DNA of 64,000 bases from positions 310,001-374,000 of the forward strand of contig CAVXNC010000011.1 of assembly GCA_963762865.1 (NCBI GenBank), given 5' to 3'. Of the stretch, positions 15,266 through 22,736 are shown one piece after another. Position 1 is the stretch's first letter; each line of letters begins with the position of its first letter. A model generated the notes under the pieces. That model saw only the letters and a program-made list of their open reading frames with translations. It ran no database searches and was not told the origin of the DNA. The DNA is from DATHAP01 sp963762865 (GTDB lineage: Bacteria; Actinomycetota; Actinomycetes; JACCUZ01). Position numbers and translations under genes: made by a program.

Positions 15266-16291
15266 TCAGCCGAAGAAGACCTCGGCCTCGGCGTAGAGGT
15301 GCGGCTCCACCAGCTTGAGCACCGTGGTCGCGTCGCCGAGCGGCACCCGCTCGATGTCGGTGCCGTTGAGGGCGACCATCTTCCCCCAGTCGCCGTCCTC
15401 GACCGCGTCGATCGCATGCAGGCCGAAGCGGGTCGCCAGCCACCGGTCGAATGCCGTGGGCGTTCCGCCGCGCTGGATGTGGCCGAGCACGGTGGTGCGC
15501 GCCTCCTTGCCGGTGCGCTTCTCGATCTCCTTCTCGAGCACCTGGCCGATCCCGCCGAGCCGCACGTGCCCGAACGAGTCGAGCTCCCCGTCGGCCAGCA
15601 CCATCGTCCCCTCGGCCGGCGTCGCGCCCTCCGACACGACGATGATCGGCGAGTAGTGGCTCTCGAAGCGCGACTCGACGTAGGCGCACACCTTGTCGAT
15701 GTCGAAGGGCACCTCGGGGATGAGGATGACGTTGGCGCCACCCGCCATGCCGGCGTGCAGCGCGATCCACCCGGCGTGCCGGCCCATCACCTCGACGATC
15801 AGGGCGCGGTGGTGCGACTCGGCCGTCGTGTGCAGCCGGTCGATCGCCTCCATCGCGATGTTGACGGCGGTGTCGAAGCCGAAGGTGTAGTCCGTCGCGT
15901 TGAGGTCGTTGTCGATCGTCTTGGGCACGCCGATGACATGCACACCGTGCTCGTGCAACCGGGTCGCGACCCCGAGGGTGTCCTCGCCGCCGATCGCGAC
16001 CAGTGCGTCGATGCCCATCTCCTCGAGGTTGGCCTCGATCTTCTCGACGCCGCCTTCGACCTTGAACGGGTTGGTCCGGGAGGAGCCGAGGATCGTCCCG
16101 CCGCGCGGCAGGATCCCGCGCACCGCGTCCACGTCGAGCTGCCTCGTCTGCCCCTCGAGCGGTCCGCGCCACCCGTCGCGGAAGCCGACGAACTCGTGCC
16201 CGTAGACGGTCACCCCCTTCCGCACCACTGCGCGGATGACTGCGTTGAGGCCAGGACAGTCGCCACCACCGGTGAGCACGCCGATTCGCAT
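15266..16291 (-). CDS. 6-phosphofructokinase, probably PPi-dependent
   Basis: A 341-residue PFK-A superfamily enzyme, phosphorylating fructose-6-phosphate at C1. The N terminus RIGVLTGGGDCPGLNAVIRA is canonical. The donor-site motif is GGEDTLGVA, with Asp where ATP enzymes have Gly, and the catalytic loop is PKTIDND with a Lys. This Asp plus Lys combination is characteristic of pyrophosphate-dependent enzymes such as that of Amycolatopsis. Further motifs are EVMGRHAGWIAL and LGHIQRGGTPTAFDR. The ATG at 16291 is preferred over the GTG at 16300 because TAGGGT ends 7 nt before it. Phosphoryl donor use remains an inference. Confidence 0.9.
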   Translation of the reverse strand: MRIGVLTGGGDCPGLNAVIRAVVRKGVTVYGHEFVGFRDGWRGPLEGQTRQLDVDAVRGILPRGGTILGSSRTNPFKVEGGVEKIEANLEEMGIDALVAIGGEDTLGVATRLHEHGVHVIGVPKTIDNDLNATDYTFGFDTAVNIAMEAIDRLHTTAESHHRALIVEVMGRHAGWIALHAGMAGGANVILIPEVPFDIDKVCAYVESRFESHYSPIIVVSEGATPAEGTMVLADGELDSFGHVRLGGIGQVLEKEIEKRTGKEARTTVLGHIQRGGTPTAFDRWLATRFGLHAIDAVEDGDWGKMVALNGTDIERVPLGDATTVLKLVEPHLYAEAEVFFG

Positions 16292-16298
16292 GCGTCGC

Positions 16299-16320
16299 AC
16301 CCTACGACCCCCGCTAGGGT
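16299..16320. promoter_or_regulatory. back-to-back -10 hexamers for two divergent leaderless genes
   Basis: TAGGGT on the minus strand (16304-16299) is 7 nt before the phosphofructokinase ATG. TAGGGT on the plus strand (16315-16320) is 7 nt before the DUF1028 ATG. The whole divergent gap is only 36 bp, so the two promoters must overlap upstream of the -10 boxes. Confidence 0.55.
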
Positions 16321-16327
16321 CCGCAGG

Positions 16328-17140
16328 ATGACCTTCTCAGTCGTCGGACGGGACGGGGACGCGGTCGGTGTCGCGGTCGCGTCGAAGTTCCTCGCTGTGG
16401 GCGCGATGGTGCCGGCGGCGGCCGCGGGTGTCGGCGCCGTCGCGACGCAGTCCTACGCCAACCTCGCCTACCGCGCCGACGGTCTCGCGCTCCTTCGAGA
16501 CGGCCGTACGCCCGGGCAGACGGTCGAGCAGCTGACCCTGGCCGACGACGGCCGTGACCAGCGGCAGGTCGGCGTGGTCGGCACGACCGGCGAAGGCGCA
16601 ACCTTCACCGGGGACGCCTGCCACGACTGGGCCGGCGGGCGAGCCGGCGACGGCTACGCGGTCCAGGGCAACATCCTGACCGGGCCAGAGGTCGTCGACG
16701 CGATGGAGCAGGCCTGGCTGGCCGGAGCAGCGGCCGGGCTCGCCCTCCCCGAGCGGCTGCTCGCGACCCTCGCCGCCGGCGACGAGGCCGGCGGGGACCG
16801 CCGCGGCCGCCAGAGCGCGGCGCTGCTGGTCGTACGTCCGGACGGTGGCTACGGCGGCGACGACACCGAGGTGGAGCTGCGCGTCGACGACCACCCGACA
16901 CCGGTACCCGAGCTGCGCCGGCTCCTCGACCTGCACCGCCTCTACTTCGGCAAGCCCGACCCGGACACCCTGGTGCCGCTCGAGGGCGACGTCGCCACCG
17001 AGGTCGCGCAACGGCTCGACGCGCTCGGCTATCGCACCCTGGACGACTGGGCCGGTGTCGAGAACTACGAGGAGCGGATGGTGGCCGGCCACATCGACCC
17101 GCTGGTGCTCGACAAGCTGCGGGAGGCGAGCAACCGGTGA
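16328..17140 (+). CDS. DUF1028 domain protein (Ntn-hydrolase-like)
   Basis: A 270-residue protein. The N terminus TFSVVGRDGDAVGVAVASKF and the following VGAVATQSYANLAYRADGL block are typical of DUF1028, a family with an Ntn-hydrolase-like fold and no settled function. GYAVQGNILTGPEV and RRGRQSAALLVVRPDGGYGG are also family motifs. The C-terminal third contains a helical extension (VPELRRLLDLHRLYFGKPD) resembling a putative peptidoglycan-binding region described in some members. The stop overlaps the glycerol kinase GTG by 4 nt, so the two may be translated together. Confidence 0.88.
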   Translation: MTFSVVGRDGDAVGVAVASKFLAVGAMVPAAAAGVGAVATQSYANLAYRADGLALLRDGRTPGQTVEQLTLADDGRDQRQVGVVGTTGEGATFTGDACHDWAGGRAGDGYAVQGNILTGPEVVDAMEQAWLAGAAAGLALPERLLATLAAGDEAGGDRRGRQSAALLVVRPDGGYGGDDTEVELRVDDHPTPVPELRRLLDLHRLYFGKPDPDTLVPLEGDVATEVAQRLDALGYRTLDDWAGVENYEERMVAGHIDPLVLDKLREASNR

Positions 17141-18598
17141 GTGTGCTCGCGATCGACGCCGGCACGACCGGCGTCACGGCGCTGGTCGTCGGCGAGGACG
17201 CGCAGGTCGTCGCGCGCGGCTACGAGGAGTTCCCGCAGCACTTCCCGCGGCCCGGCTGGGTCGAGCACGAGCCCGAGGAGATCTGGCAGGCGACGCTGTC
17301 GGCCTGCCGGCAAGCACTGGAGAACCAGCAGGTCACTGCCATCGGCATCACCAACCAGCGCGAGACGGCAGTGCTGTGGGACCGGCGGACACTCGCCGCA
17401 CCGCGTCGCGCGATCGTCTGGCAGGACCGCCGGTCCGCGGCGATCTGCGACCGGCTGCGCGACGCCGGCCACGAGGACCGCCTGCGCGAGCTGACCGGCC
17501 TGCGCTTCGACCCCTACTTCACCGGCACCAAGCTCACCTGGCTGGCCGAGAACGACGAGCGCGCCTGGCGCGGCGTCACCGACGGCTCGACGGTCGTCGG
17601 CACCGTCGACGCCTACCTCGTCGCGCGGCTGACCGGCGGCGCCCGGCATGCCACCGACGCGTCCAACGCCTCGCGCACCCTGCTCTACGACATCACCCGC
17701 GGTGAGTGGAGCGACGAGCTCTGCGAGCTGCTGTCGGTGCCGCGCGCCGCGCTGCCCGAGGTGGTCGCGTCATGGGGCGAGGTCGGGCGGACGTCTCCCG
17801 AGGCGTTCCTCGGGCTCGAGCTGCCGGTGGCCGGCATCGCGGGCGACCAGCAGGCCGCGCTCTTCGGCCAGGCCTGCTACGGCGTGGGCGAGTCCAAGTG
17901 CACCTACGGCACCGGGTCGTTCGTCCTCGTCAACACCGGCCCTGACGTCGTACGCAGCGAAGCCGGTCTGCTCTCGACCGTCGCGTGGCAGGCGCCGTCG
18001 GGAGAGCTGACCTACGCCCTCGAGGGCGCCATCTTCGTGACCGGGTCGGCGGTGCAGTGGCTGCGCGACGGGCTCGGCATCATCGGGGCCGCGTAGGAGT
18101 CCGAGGCATTGGCACGGACGGTGCCCGACTCGGGCGGGGTGGTCTTCGTCCCCGCACTGACCGGGCTCGGCGCACCGGACTGGGACCCGTCGGCGCGCGG
18201 CGCGATCCTCGGCATCACCCGCGGCACCACGCGGGCGCACCTGGCACGGGCCACGCTCGAGGCGATCGCCTTCGAGGTGCGCGACGTCGTGGAGCTCCTC
18301 CCGGACGTACGCACGCTGCGCGTCGACGGCGGCGCGGCCGCCAACGACCTGCTGCTGCAGATCCAGGCCGACACCCTGGCGATGCCGGTGGAGCGTCCCG
18401 CGGTGCTGGAGACGACCGGGCTGGGCGCGGCGTTCCTGGCCGGGCTGGGCACCGGGGTGTGGTCGTCGACCGACGAGCTGGCGGCGACCTGGCGCCCGGA
18501 CCGCACGTTCGAGCCGGCGGCTCGGTCCGCTGACGCGACGACCTTCGAGCAGTGGCGCGCGGCGGTGGAGCGGGCAAAGGGCTGGGCGCGTCGACTGA
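17137..18598 (+). pseudogene. glpK: glycerol kinase with in-frame amber codon and 3' frameshift
   Basis: FGGY kinase making glycerol-3-phosphate from glycerol and ATP. The frame starts at GTG 17137 (LAIDAGTTGVTALVV) and runs through ITNQRETAVLWDR, AIVWQDRR and AGDQQAALFGQ. It then hits TAG at 18094-18096 in IGAA*ESEALA. The same frame continues with SGGVVFVPALTGLGAPDWDP and the usual C-terminal domain. E. coli GlpK has Tyr at the stop position (NDAYDSEYFA), so one C-to-G change (TAC to TAG) explains it. Near 18590 one extra base hides the natural end; removing it gives a GWAVD* terminus at 18596-18598. Either a recent pseudogene or two sequence errors; all other catalytic regions look intact. 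Confidence 0.88.
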
Positions 18599-18638
18599 CC
18601 CCGGTCCTTCAGGCGGCGGCGCATCCGGCCAGCCGCGA

Positions 18639-18644
18639 TAGCCT
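18639..18644 (+). promoter_or_regulatory. -10 hexamer TAGCCT for the RsbQ-like gene
   Basis: TAGCCT lies 5 nt before the GTG at 18650, and no Shine-Dalgarno sequence is present. It suggests a separate leaderless transcript for the hydrolase-phosphatase pair. Confidence 0.4.
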
Positions 18645-18649
18645 GAGGC

Positions 18650-19471
18650 GTGAGCGTGGAGAGTCGGCACAACGTGACGGTCGCCGGTCGACCGGACGGC
18701 CAGCCCATGCTCTTCGCCCACGGCTTCGGCTGCGACCAGCACATGTGGCGGTTCGTCGCCCCGCGGTTCGAGGACAGCCACCGGGTCGTGCTCTTCGACC
18801 ACGTGGGCGCCGGGGGCAGCGACCTCGCGGCGTACGACCGGGACAGGTACTCGACGCTCGAGGGATACGCCCGCGACGTCGTGGAGATCTGCCGGGCGAT
18901 GGGCCTGCGCGATGTCGTCTACGTCGGGCACTCGGTGTCGGCGATGATCGGCGTGCTGGCAGCCCAGATGGCACCGGACCTCTTCGACCGGCTGGTGCTG
19001 GTCGGGCCGTCGCCCCGCTACATCGACGACGCGGCCGACGGCTACGTGGGCGGCTTCAGCGACGCCGACATCGCCGAGCTGCTCGAGTCGTTGGAGAGCA
19101 ACTACCTCGGCTGGTCGAGCGCGATGGCGCCCGTGATCATGGGCAACCCGGACGAGCCGGCGCTGGGAGCCGAGCTGACCGAGAGCTTCTGCCGCACCGA
19201 CCCCGAGATCGCCCGGCGCTTCGCCCGAGTGACGTTCATGTCCGACAACCGGGCGGACCTCGAGTCCGTGTCGGTGCCGACGCTGGTGCTGCAGACCCAG
19301 CAGGACGTCATCGCGCCGATGGCTGTCGGCGAGTACGTCCGCGACCACATCCCGAACGCCACTCTTGTCGTGCTCGACGCGACGGGGCACTGCCCCAACC
19401 TCTCGGCCCCGGGTCCGACCGCCGACGCGATCGACGAGTGGGTCCGAGGTCCCCTGCCGGCGACCATATGA
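18650..19471 (+). CDS. RsbQ-like alpha/beta hydrolase
   Basis: A 273-residue protein closely matching the RsbQ/D14/KAI2 group. It starts near NVTVAGRPDGQPMLFAHGFG. The nucleophile elbow is VGHSVSAMIG, the acid is in QTQQDVIAP and the catalytic His in DATGHCPNLSAP, all hallmarks of RsbQ. In Bacillus subtilis RsbQ binds and activates the PAS-PP2C phosphatase RsbP in the energy-stress branch of sigma-B control. In plants the same fold serves as strigolactone and karrikin receptors. Here the next gene encodes exactly such a PAS-PP2C protein and overlaps by 4 nt (ATGA). The signalling role is therefore well supported; the ligand is unknown. Confidence 0.9.
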   Translation: MSVESRHNVTVAGRPDGQPMLFAHGFGCDQHMWRFVAPRFEDSHRVVLFDHVGAGGSDLAAYDRDRYSTLEGYARDVVEICRAMGLRDVVYVGHSVSAMIGVLAAQMAPDLFDRLVLVGPSPRYIDDAADGYVGGFSDADIAELLESLESNYLGWSSAMAPVIMGNPDEPALGAELTESFCRTDPEIARRFARVTFMSDNRADLESVSVPTLVLQTQQDVIAPMAVGEYVRDHIPNATLVVLDATGHCPNLSAPGPTADAIDEWVRGPLPATI

Positions 19472-20655
19472 CGCCGCGGCCGGAGGGCGCCCTGGAGGCG
19501 TTCTACGGCGCACTTCTCGACGACGACGCGGAGCTGCTCTACGACCGCGCCCCGTGCGGCTACATGTCGACGTTGCCCGACGGCACGATCCTGAAGGTCA
19601 ACCAGACCTTCCTGTCCCTCACCGGCTACCGGCGTGACGAGCTGATCGGTCGCCGGCGCTTCGTCGACCTCCTCGCCCCCGGTGGCCGGATCTACCACGA
19701 GACGCACTACGCGCCGATGCTGCAGATGCACGGCGAGGCCCACGAGATCGCCATGGAGGTCGTGCGAGCCGACGGGTCACGCCTGCCCGTGCTGGTCAAC
19801 TCGCTGCTGGTCCGCGACGAGGCGGGCAAGGCGACGACGGTGCGGGCGGCGGTCTTCGACGCGACGCACCGGCGGGAGTACGAGCGCGAGCTGCTGCGGG
19901 CCAAGGAGAGCGCCGAGGAGGCCGAGGCCCGCGCTGTCTCGCTGGCCCGGACGCTCCAGCAGACCCTGATCCCGCCGACGGCACCGGTCGTGCCGGGTCT
20001 CGAGCTGGCTGCTGCCTACCGACCGGCGGGTGGCGGGCTCGAGGTCGGCGGGGACTTCTACGACGTCTTCCAGATCGGCCCGGGAGACTGGGTCGTGGCG
20101 ATCGGCGACGTCTGCGGCAAGGGCGTCGAGGCGGCCGTGGTCACGGCGCTGGTCCGCTACACGCTTCGCGCCGCGGCCGTGCAGCAGCCCGCACCGTCCT
20201 GGGCGCTGTCGGAGCTCAACGACGTGCTGCTCCGCCACGAGACCGACCGCTTCTGCACCGTCGCCCTGGTCCGGCTGAGGCAGGACGACAGGGGCTGGCT
20301 CGCCACGGTGGCCTGCGGCGGCCACCCGCTCCCCCTGCTGCGCCGGGCCGACGGCTCGGTGACCGAGGCCGGGGAGCGCGGGACCCTGATCGGCGTCCTG
20401 CCGTCCGCGATCACCGTCGACGTCGAGGTCCGGCTCGAGCCGGGCGACGCCCTGCTGCTCGTCACCGACGGGGTGACCGAGGCCCGGCGGGGTTCCGAGC
20501 TCTTCGGTGACGCCCGGGTGGCCGACGTGCTGCGGGCCGCCGGCGACTCGGCCGACGCGGTGGTCGACGACCTGCTGGAGCAGGTGCTCGACTACCAGGC
20601 CGGCTCCCCCCGCGACGACATCGCGATCGTCACCCTCCGCGTCCCCACCCCCTGA
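19468..20655 (+). CDS. RsbP-like PAS-PP2C (SpoIIE) phosphatase
   Basis: A 395-residue protein starting at ATG 19468, inside the stop of the RsbQ-like gene. A PAS domain covers residues about 20-140 (ELLYDRAPCGYMSTLPDG, TFLSLTGYRRDELIGR). A coiled-coil linker (about 140-165, LLRAKESAEEAEARAVSLA) leads to a SpoIIE/PP2C domain. Metal-binding motifs are GGDFYDVFQ, AIGDVCGKGVEAA, CGGHPLPLLR and LLVTDGVTEAR. The known role of RsbP is to dephosphorylate an anti-anti-sigma factor when activated by RsbQ. No RsbV, RsbW or sigma factor gene lies in the window, so the target must be elsewhere. Read-through from glycerol kinase in the same frame is an artefact. Confidence 0.92.
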   Translation: MTPRPEGALEAFYGALLDDDAELLYDRAPCGYMSTLPDGTILKVNQTFLSLTGYRRDELIGRRRFVDLLAPGGRIYHETHYAPMLQMHGEAHEIAMEVVRADGSRLPVLVNSLLVRDEAGKATTVRAAVFDATHRREYERELLRAKESAEEAEARAVSLARTLQQTLIPPTAPVVPGLELAAAYRPAGGGLEVGGDFYDVFQIGPGDWVVAIGDVCGKGVEAAVVTALVRYTLRAAAVQQPAPSWALSELNDVLLRHETDRFCTVALVRLRQDDRGWLATVACGGHPLPLLRRADGSVTEAGERGTLIGVLPSAITVDVEVRLEPGDALLLVTDGVTEARRGSELFGDARVADVLRAAGDSADAVVDDLLEQVLDYQAGSPRDDIAIVTLRVPTP

Positions 20656-20955
20656 CCAGCCGCCGCTCCCAACCCCCACCACCTGACCAGGCGCGGATCC
20701 GTCCGCCCCGCCTCGCTCCCGCGCTCCCCCGCCTGCCCCGCGCCCCCGCCTGCCCGCGCGCCCCCACCACGTGCACGAATCGCGGCGTAACGCGTCTGCC
20801 CTCGCCGCCGCGCGCATGTCCGCATCCGTTGCGCCGTGATTTGTGCGCGGCAGGCTCGGCGGTCCTTCGATCCGCGGGGTTGTCCGCAGCCACGTCCTGT
20901 CCACAGATCCCGGCCGAGCACCCTGCGGCCCGCCCCTGCCGCGCGAGGCTTGTCA
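20656..20955. other. 300-bp gap with a C-rich tract and hairpin
   Basis: No gene was found here. Bases 20700-20768 are strongly C-rich on the plus strand. They are followed by the hairpin at 20771-20848. The gap separates the RsbP-like gene from the broken DUF559 gene. Confidence 0.5.
20771..20848. repeat. left imperfect palindrome flanking the DUF559 gene
   Basis: Arms 20771-20793 and 20826-20848 are complementary at 18 of 23 positions, with a 32-nt loop. The left arm begins GTGCACGAATCGCGGCG. The reverse complement of this sequence recurs at 21881-21902 on the far side of the DUF559 gene. Confidence 0.7.
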
Positions 20956-21877
20956 TGATGGACCCCGTCGATGCCCTCCGGACCTTAGGCGGCAGCTGCC
21001 CGCCACAAGGAGCTCGCTGCGTGTCGTCAGTCGTCGCGCTCTCGCTCGGGCTTGCGCCGAGGGCAGGGTCCAGCGGAACGGTAGGACCTACTTCGTAGTC
21101 GGCAGCGAAGAGGACCGAGTCCTGGCCACCCGGCTGCGCGCTGTCCGCAGTCCACGTGACGGCGGCCGATCACCACGGGCTGGCGCTTCCTCCCGGGCCA
21201 GACGCCGAGACCGAGCTCACCGTTCCGTGGAAGGCGCGCCGGACGTCGGTGCCCAAGGGCGTGCGACCTGCACTACCGGGACTTGCCGGAGGCGGCGGTC
21301 GACGGCGACGTGACCTCGCTGGTGCAGACGGTCGTCGACTGCCTGCGAGACGAGCCGCTCCGGACTGCGCTCTCCGTGGGCGACTCCGCGCTCGCGGAGG
21401 GTCGGCTGACCCGCGCCATCCTTCGGGCGTACGTGGCAAAGCTGCGCGGTCCGGGCTCGGCGCGCGTCCGGGAGCGCATCGAGCTGCTCGACGGCCGGGC
21501 GGCCAATGCCTTCGAGTCGTGTGCCCGCGCGATCCTGGTCGAGGCGGGCCTGCTCGGCTTCGAGCCGCAGGTGACGATCCGCGCACCGGGGGACGTTCGT
21601 CGGCCGGGTCGACCTGGCGCAACCGGCAGCTGCGGGTCGTGATCGAGTGCGACGGCTTCGAGCACCACGGCGAGCGCGACCGTTGGGCCCAGACCTGCTG
21701 CGGCACACGACGCTCGTCGCTGCCGGCTGGCGGCCGTTGCGCGTCACCTGGGAGCAGGTCATGTTCGCGCCGGACTGGGTCCTGGAACGCGTCGTCGAGA
21801 CGATCACCAACGAGGTCGGTGACCGCGCACTTTCCACGGCGCAACGACTCTGCCGAGCCGGAGCTGCAGCGGCCTGA
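20955..21877 (+). pseudogene. DUF559 / AbiEi-antitoxin-like protein, multiply frameshifted
   Basis: The reconstructed product is about 300 residues. It matches an abundant actinobacterial family with an N-terminal AbiEi-like winged helix and a C-terminal DUF559 (Vsr-like endonuclease fold) domain. Readable blocks in order, in changing frames, are MDPVDALRTLGG, VVSRRALARACAEGRVQRNG, SHVTAADHHGLALPPG, TSLVQTVVDCLRDEPLRTAL, then IECDGFEHHGERDRW with the conserved acidic core, and AAGWRPLRVTWEQVMFAP. At least five frame changes are needed (near 21018, 21150, 21265, 21597 and 21700). The gene is either decayed or badly sequenced. It is bracketed by hairpins sharing sequence, suggesting a mobile or REP-like unit. 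Confidence 0.7.
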
Positions 21878-21902
21878 CGCCGTAACGCCGTGATTCGTGC
21901 AC
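21825..21902. repeat. right imperfect palindrome flanking the DUF559 gene
   Basis: The arm at 21881-21902 matches the reverse complement of the left-flank arm (20771-20792) at 20 of 22 positions. A diverged partner arm at 21825-21846, inside the gene's 3' end, pairs with it at about 15 of 22 positions. The element therefore has related hairpins at both ends in inverted orientation. Confidence 0.6.
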
Positions 21903-21946
21903 GGGCGGCCGGCGTCCAGGCGGCCCTGGTCTGGCGACGGCCCGGC

Positions 21947-22042
21947 GAGGGGCGGGGCAGCGGGCGGGCGCGGGCGCGGGGCGGGCGGCGGGGCGCGGCG
22001 GCGGGCGGGGCGGCGGCGGGCGGGGTCAGGTGGCGGGCGGGG
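21947..22042 (+). other. G-rich low-complexity tract
   Basis: Repeated GGG and GGGG runs on the plus strand, separated by one to four bases, satisfy the simple pattern for G-quadruplex formation. The tract runs into the 3' end of the minus-strand response regulator gene. It mirrors the C-rich tract at 20700-20768. Confidence 0.5.
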
Positions 22043-22736
22043 TGCCGAGCTCGTCGTCGAGGCCCTGCTGGATCGCGTAGCGGACCAGCTCCACGCGGTT
22101 GTGCAGCTGCAGCTTGTTCAGGGTGTTCTGCACGTGGTTCTGCACGGTGCGGTGCGAGAGCACGAGCCGCTCGGCGATGTCCTTGTAGGACAGTCCCTTC
22201 GCCACCAGCCGCAGCACCTCGGTCTCGCGGTCGGTCAGCCGCGGCACGGGCGGCCCCGACGACGGCGCCGGCCCCGACGACAGCCGCCGGTACTCCCCCA
22301 GCACCAGCCCGGCCAGCCCCGGCGTGAAGACCGCGACCCCGTCGGCCGTCCGCCGCACCGCGTCGAGCAGCTCCTCGCGCGACGCCGACTTCACCAGGTA
22401 GCCCGTCGCGCCCGCCTTCACCGCCTCCAGCACGTCGGCCTGCTCCCCCGACGCCGACAGCACCAGCACCCGGGGCGGCGGGTCCAGCGACGCGACCAGC
22501 TCGCGGGTCACCTCGACGCCCGACAGCACCGGCAGCTGCAGGTCGAGCACCACGACGTCGGGACGAGCGGCCGGTGCGCGACGTACCGCCTCACCGCCGT
22601 CCCCCGCCGTCGCCACCACGTCGAAGCCGCCCTCGGTGAGGTCCCGCGCGACGCCCTCGCGCCACATCGGGTGGTCGTCGACCACCATCACCCGCGTCGC
22701 CCTCGGCTCCCCCGGCTCCCCCGGCGTCTCGGTCAC
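22026..22736 (-). CDS. NarL/LuxR-family response regulator
   Basis: A 236-residue regulator. The receiver domain opens with RVMVVDDHPMWREGVARDL; the phospho-acceptor Asp is in VVVLDLQLPVLSG and the conserved Lys in GYLVKSAS. A short Pro/Ser linker leads to the LuxR helix-turn-helix (LTDRETEVLRLVAKGLSYKD, then SHRTVQNHVQNTLNKL). It is co-translated with the upstream histidine kinase through a 4-nt overlap, so the two form one system. The C terminus ends in the G/C-extreme tract, where frame reading is still clear. Confidence 0.93.
   Translation of the reverse strand: MTETPGEPGEPRATRVMVVDDHPMWREGVARDLTEGGFDVVATAGDGGEAVRRAPAARPDVVVLDLQLPVLSGVEVTRELVASLDPPPRVLVLSASGEQADVLEAVKAGATGYLVKSASREELLDAVRRTADGVAVFTPGLAGLVLGEYRRLSSGPAPSSGPPVPRLTDRETEVLRLVAKGLSYKDIAERLVLSHRTVQNHVQNTLNKLQLHNRVELVRYAIQQGLDDELGTPPAT

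Noticed and set aside
18094..18096. Programmed read-through or special decoding of TAG in glycerol kinase.
   Set aside because: No pyrrolysine machinery or read-through context is visible, and the position is a plain Tyr in the family. A point change or error is simpler.
18109..20655. An 848-residue open frame that would fuse the glycerol kinase C terminus to the PAS-PP2C protein.
   Set aside because: The middle part is an out-of-frame reading of the RsbQ-like gene with arginine-rich nonsense composition. The frame stays open only because the kinase stop is hidden by an extra base.
21947..22042. A CRISPR or VNTR-like array in the G-rich tract.
   Set aside because: There is no regular repeat-spacer period; it is simple G-rich low complexity.
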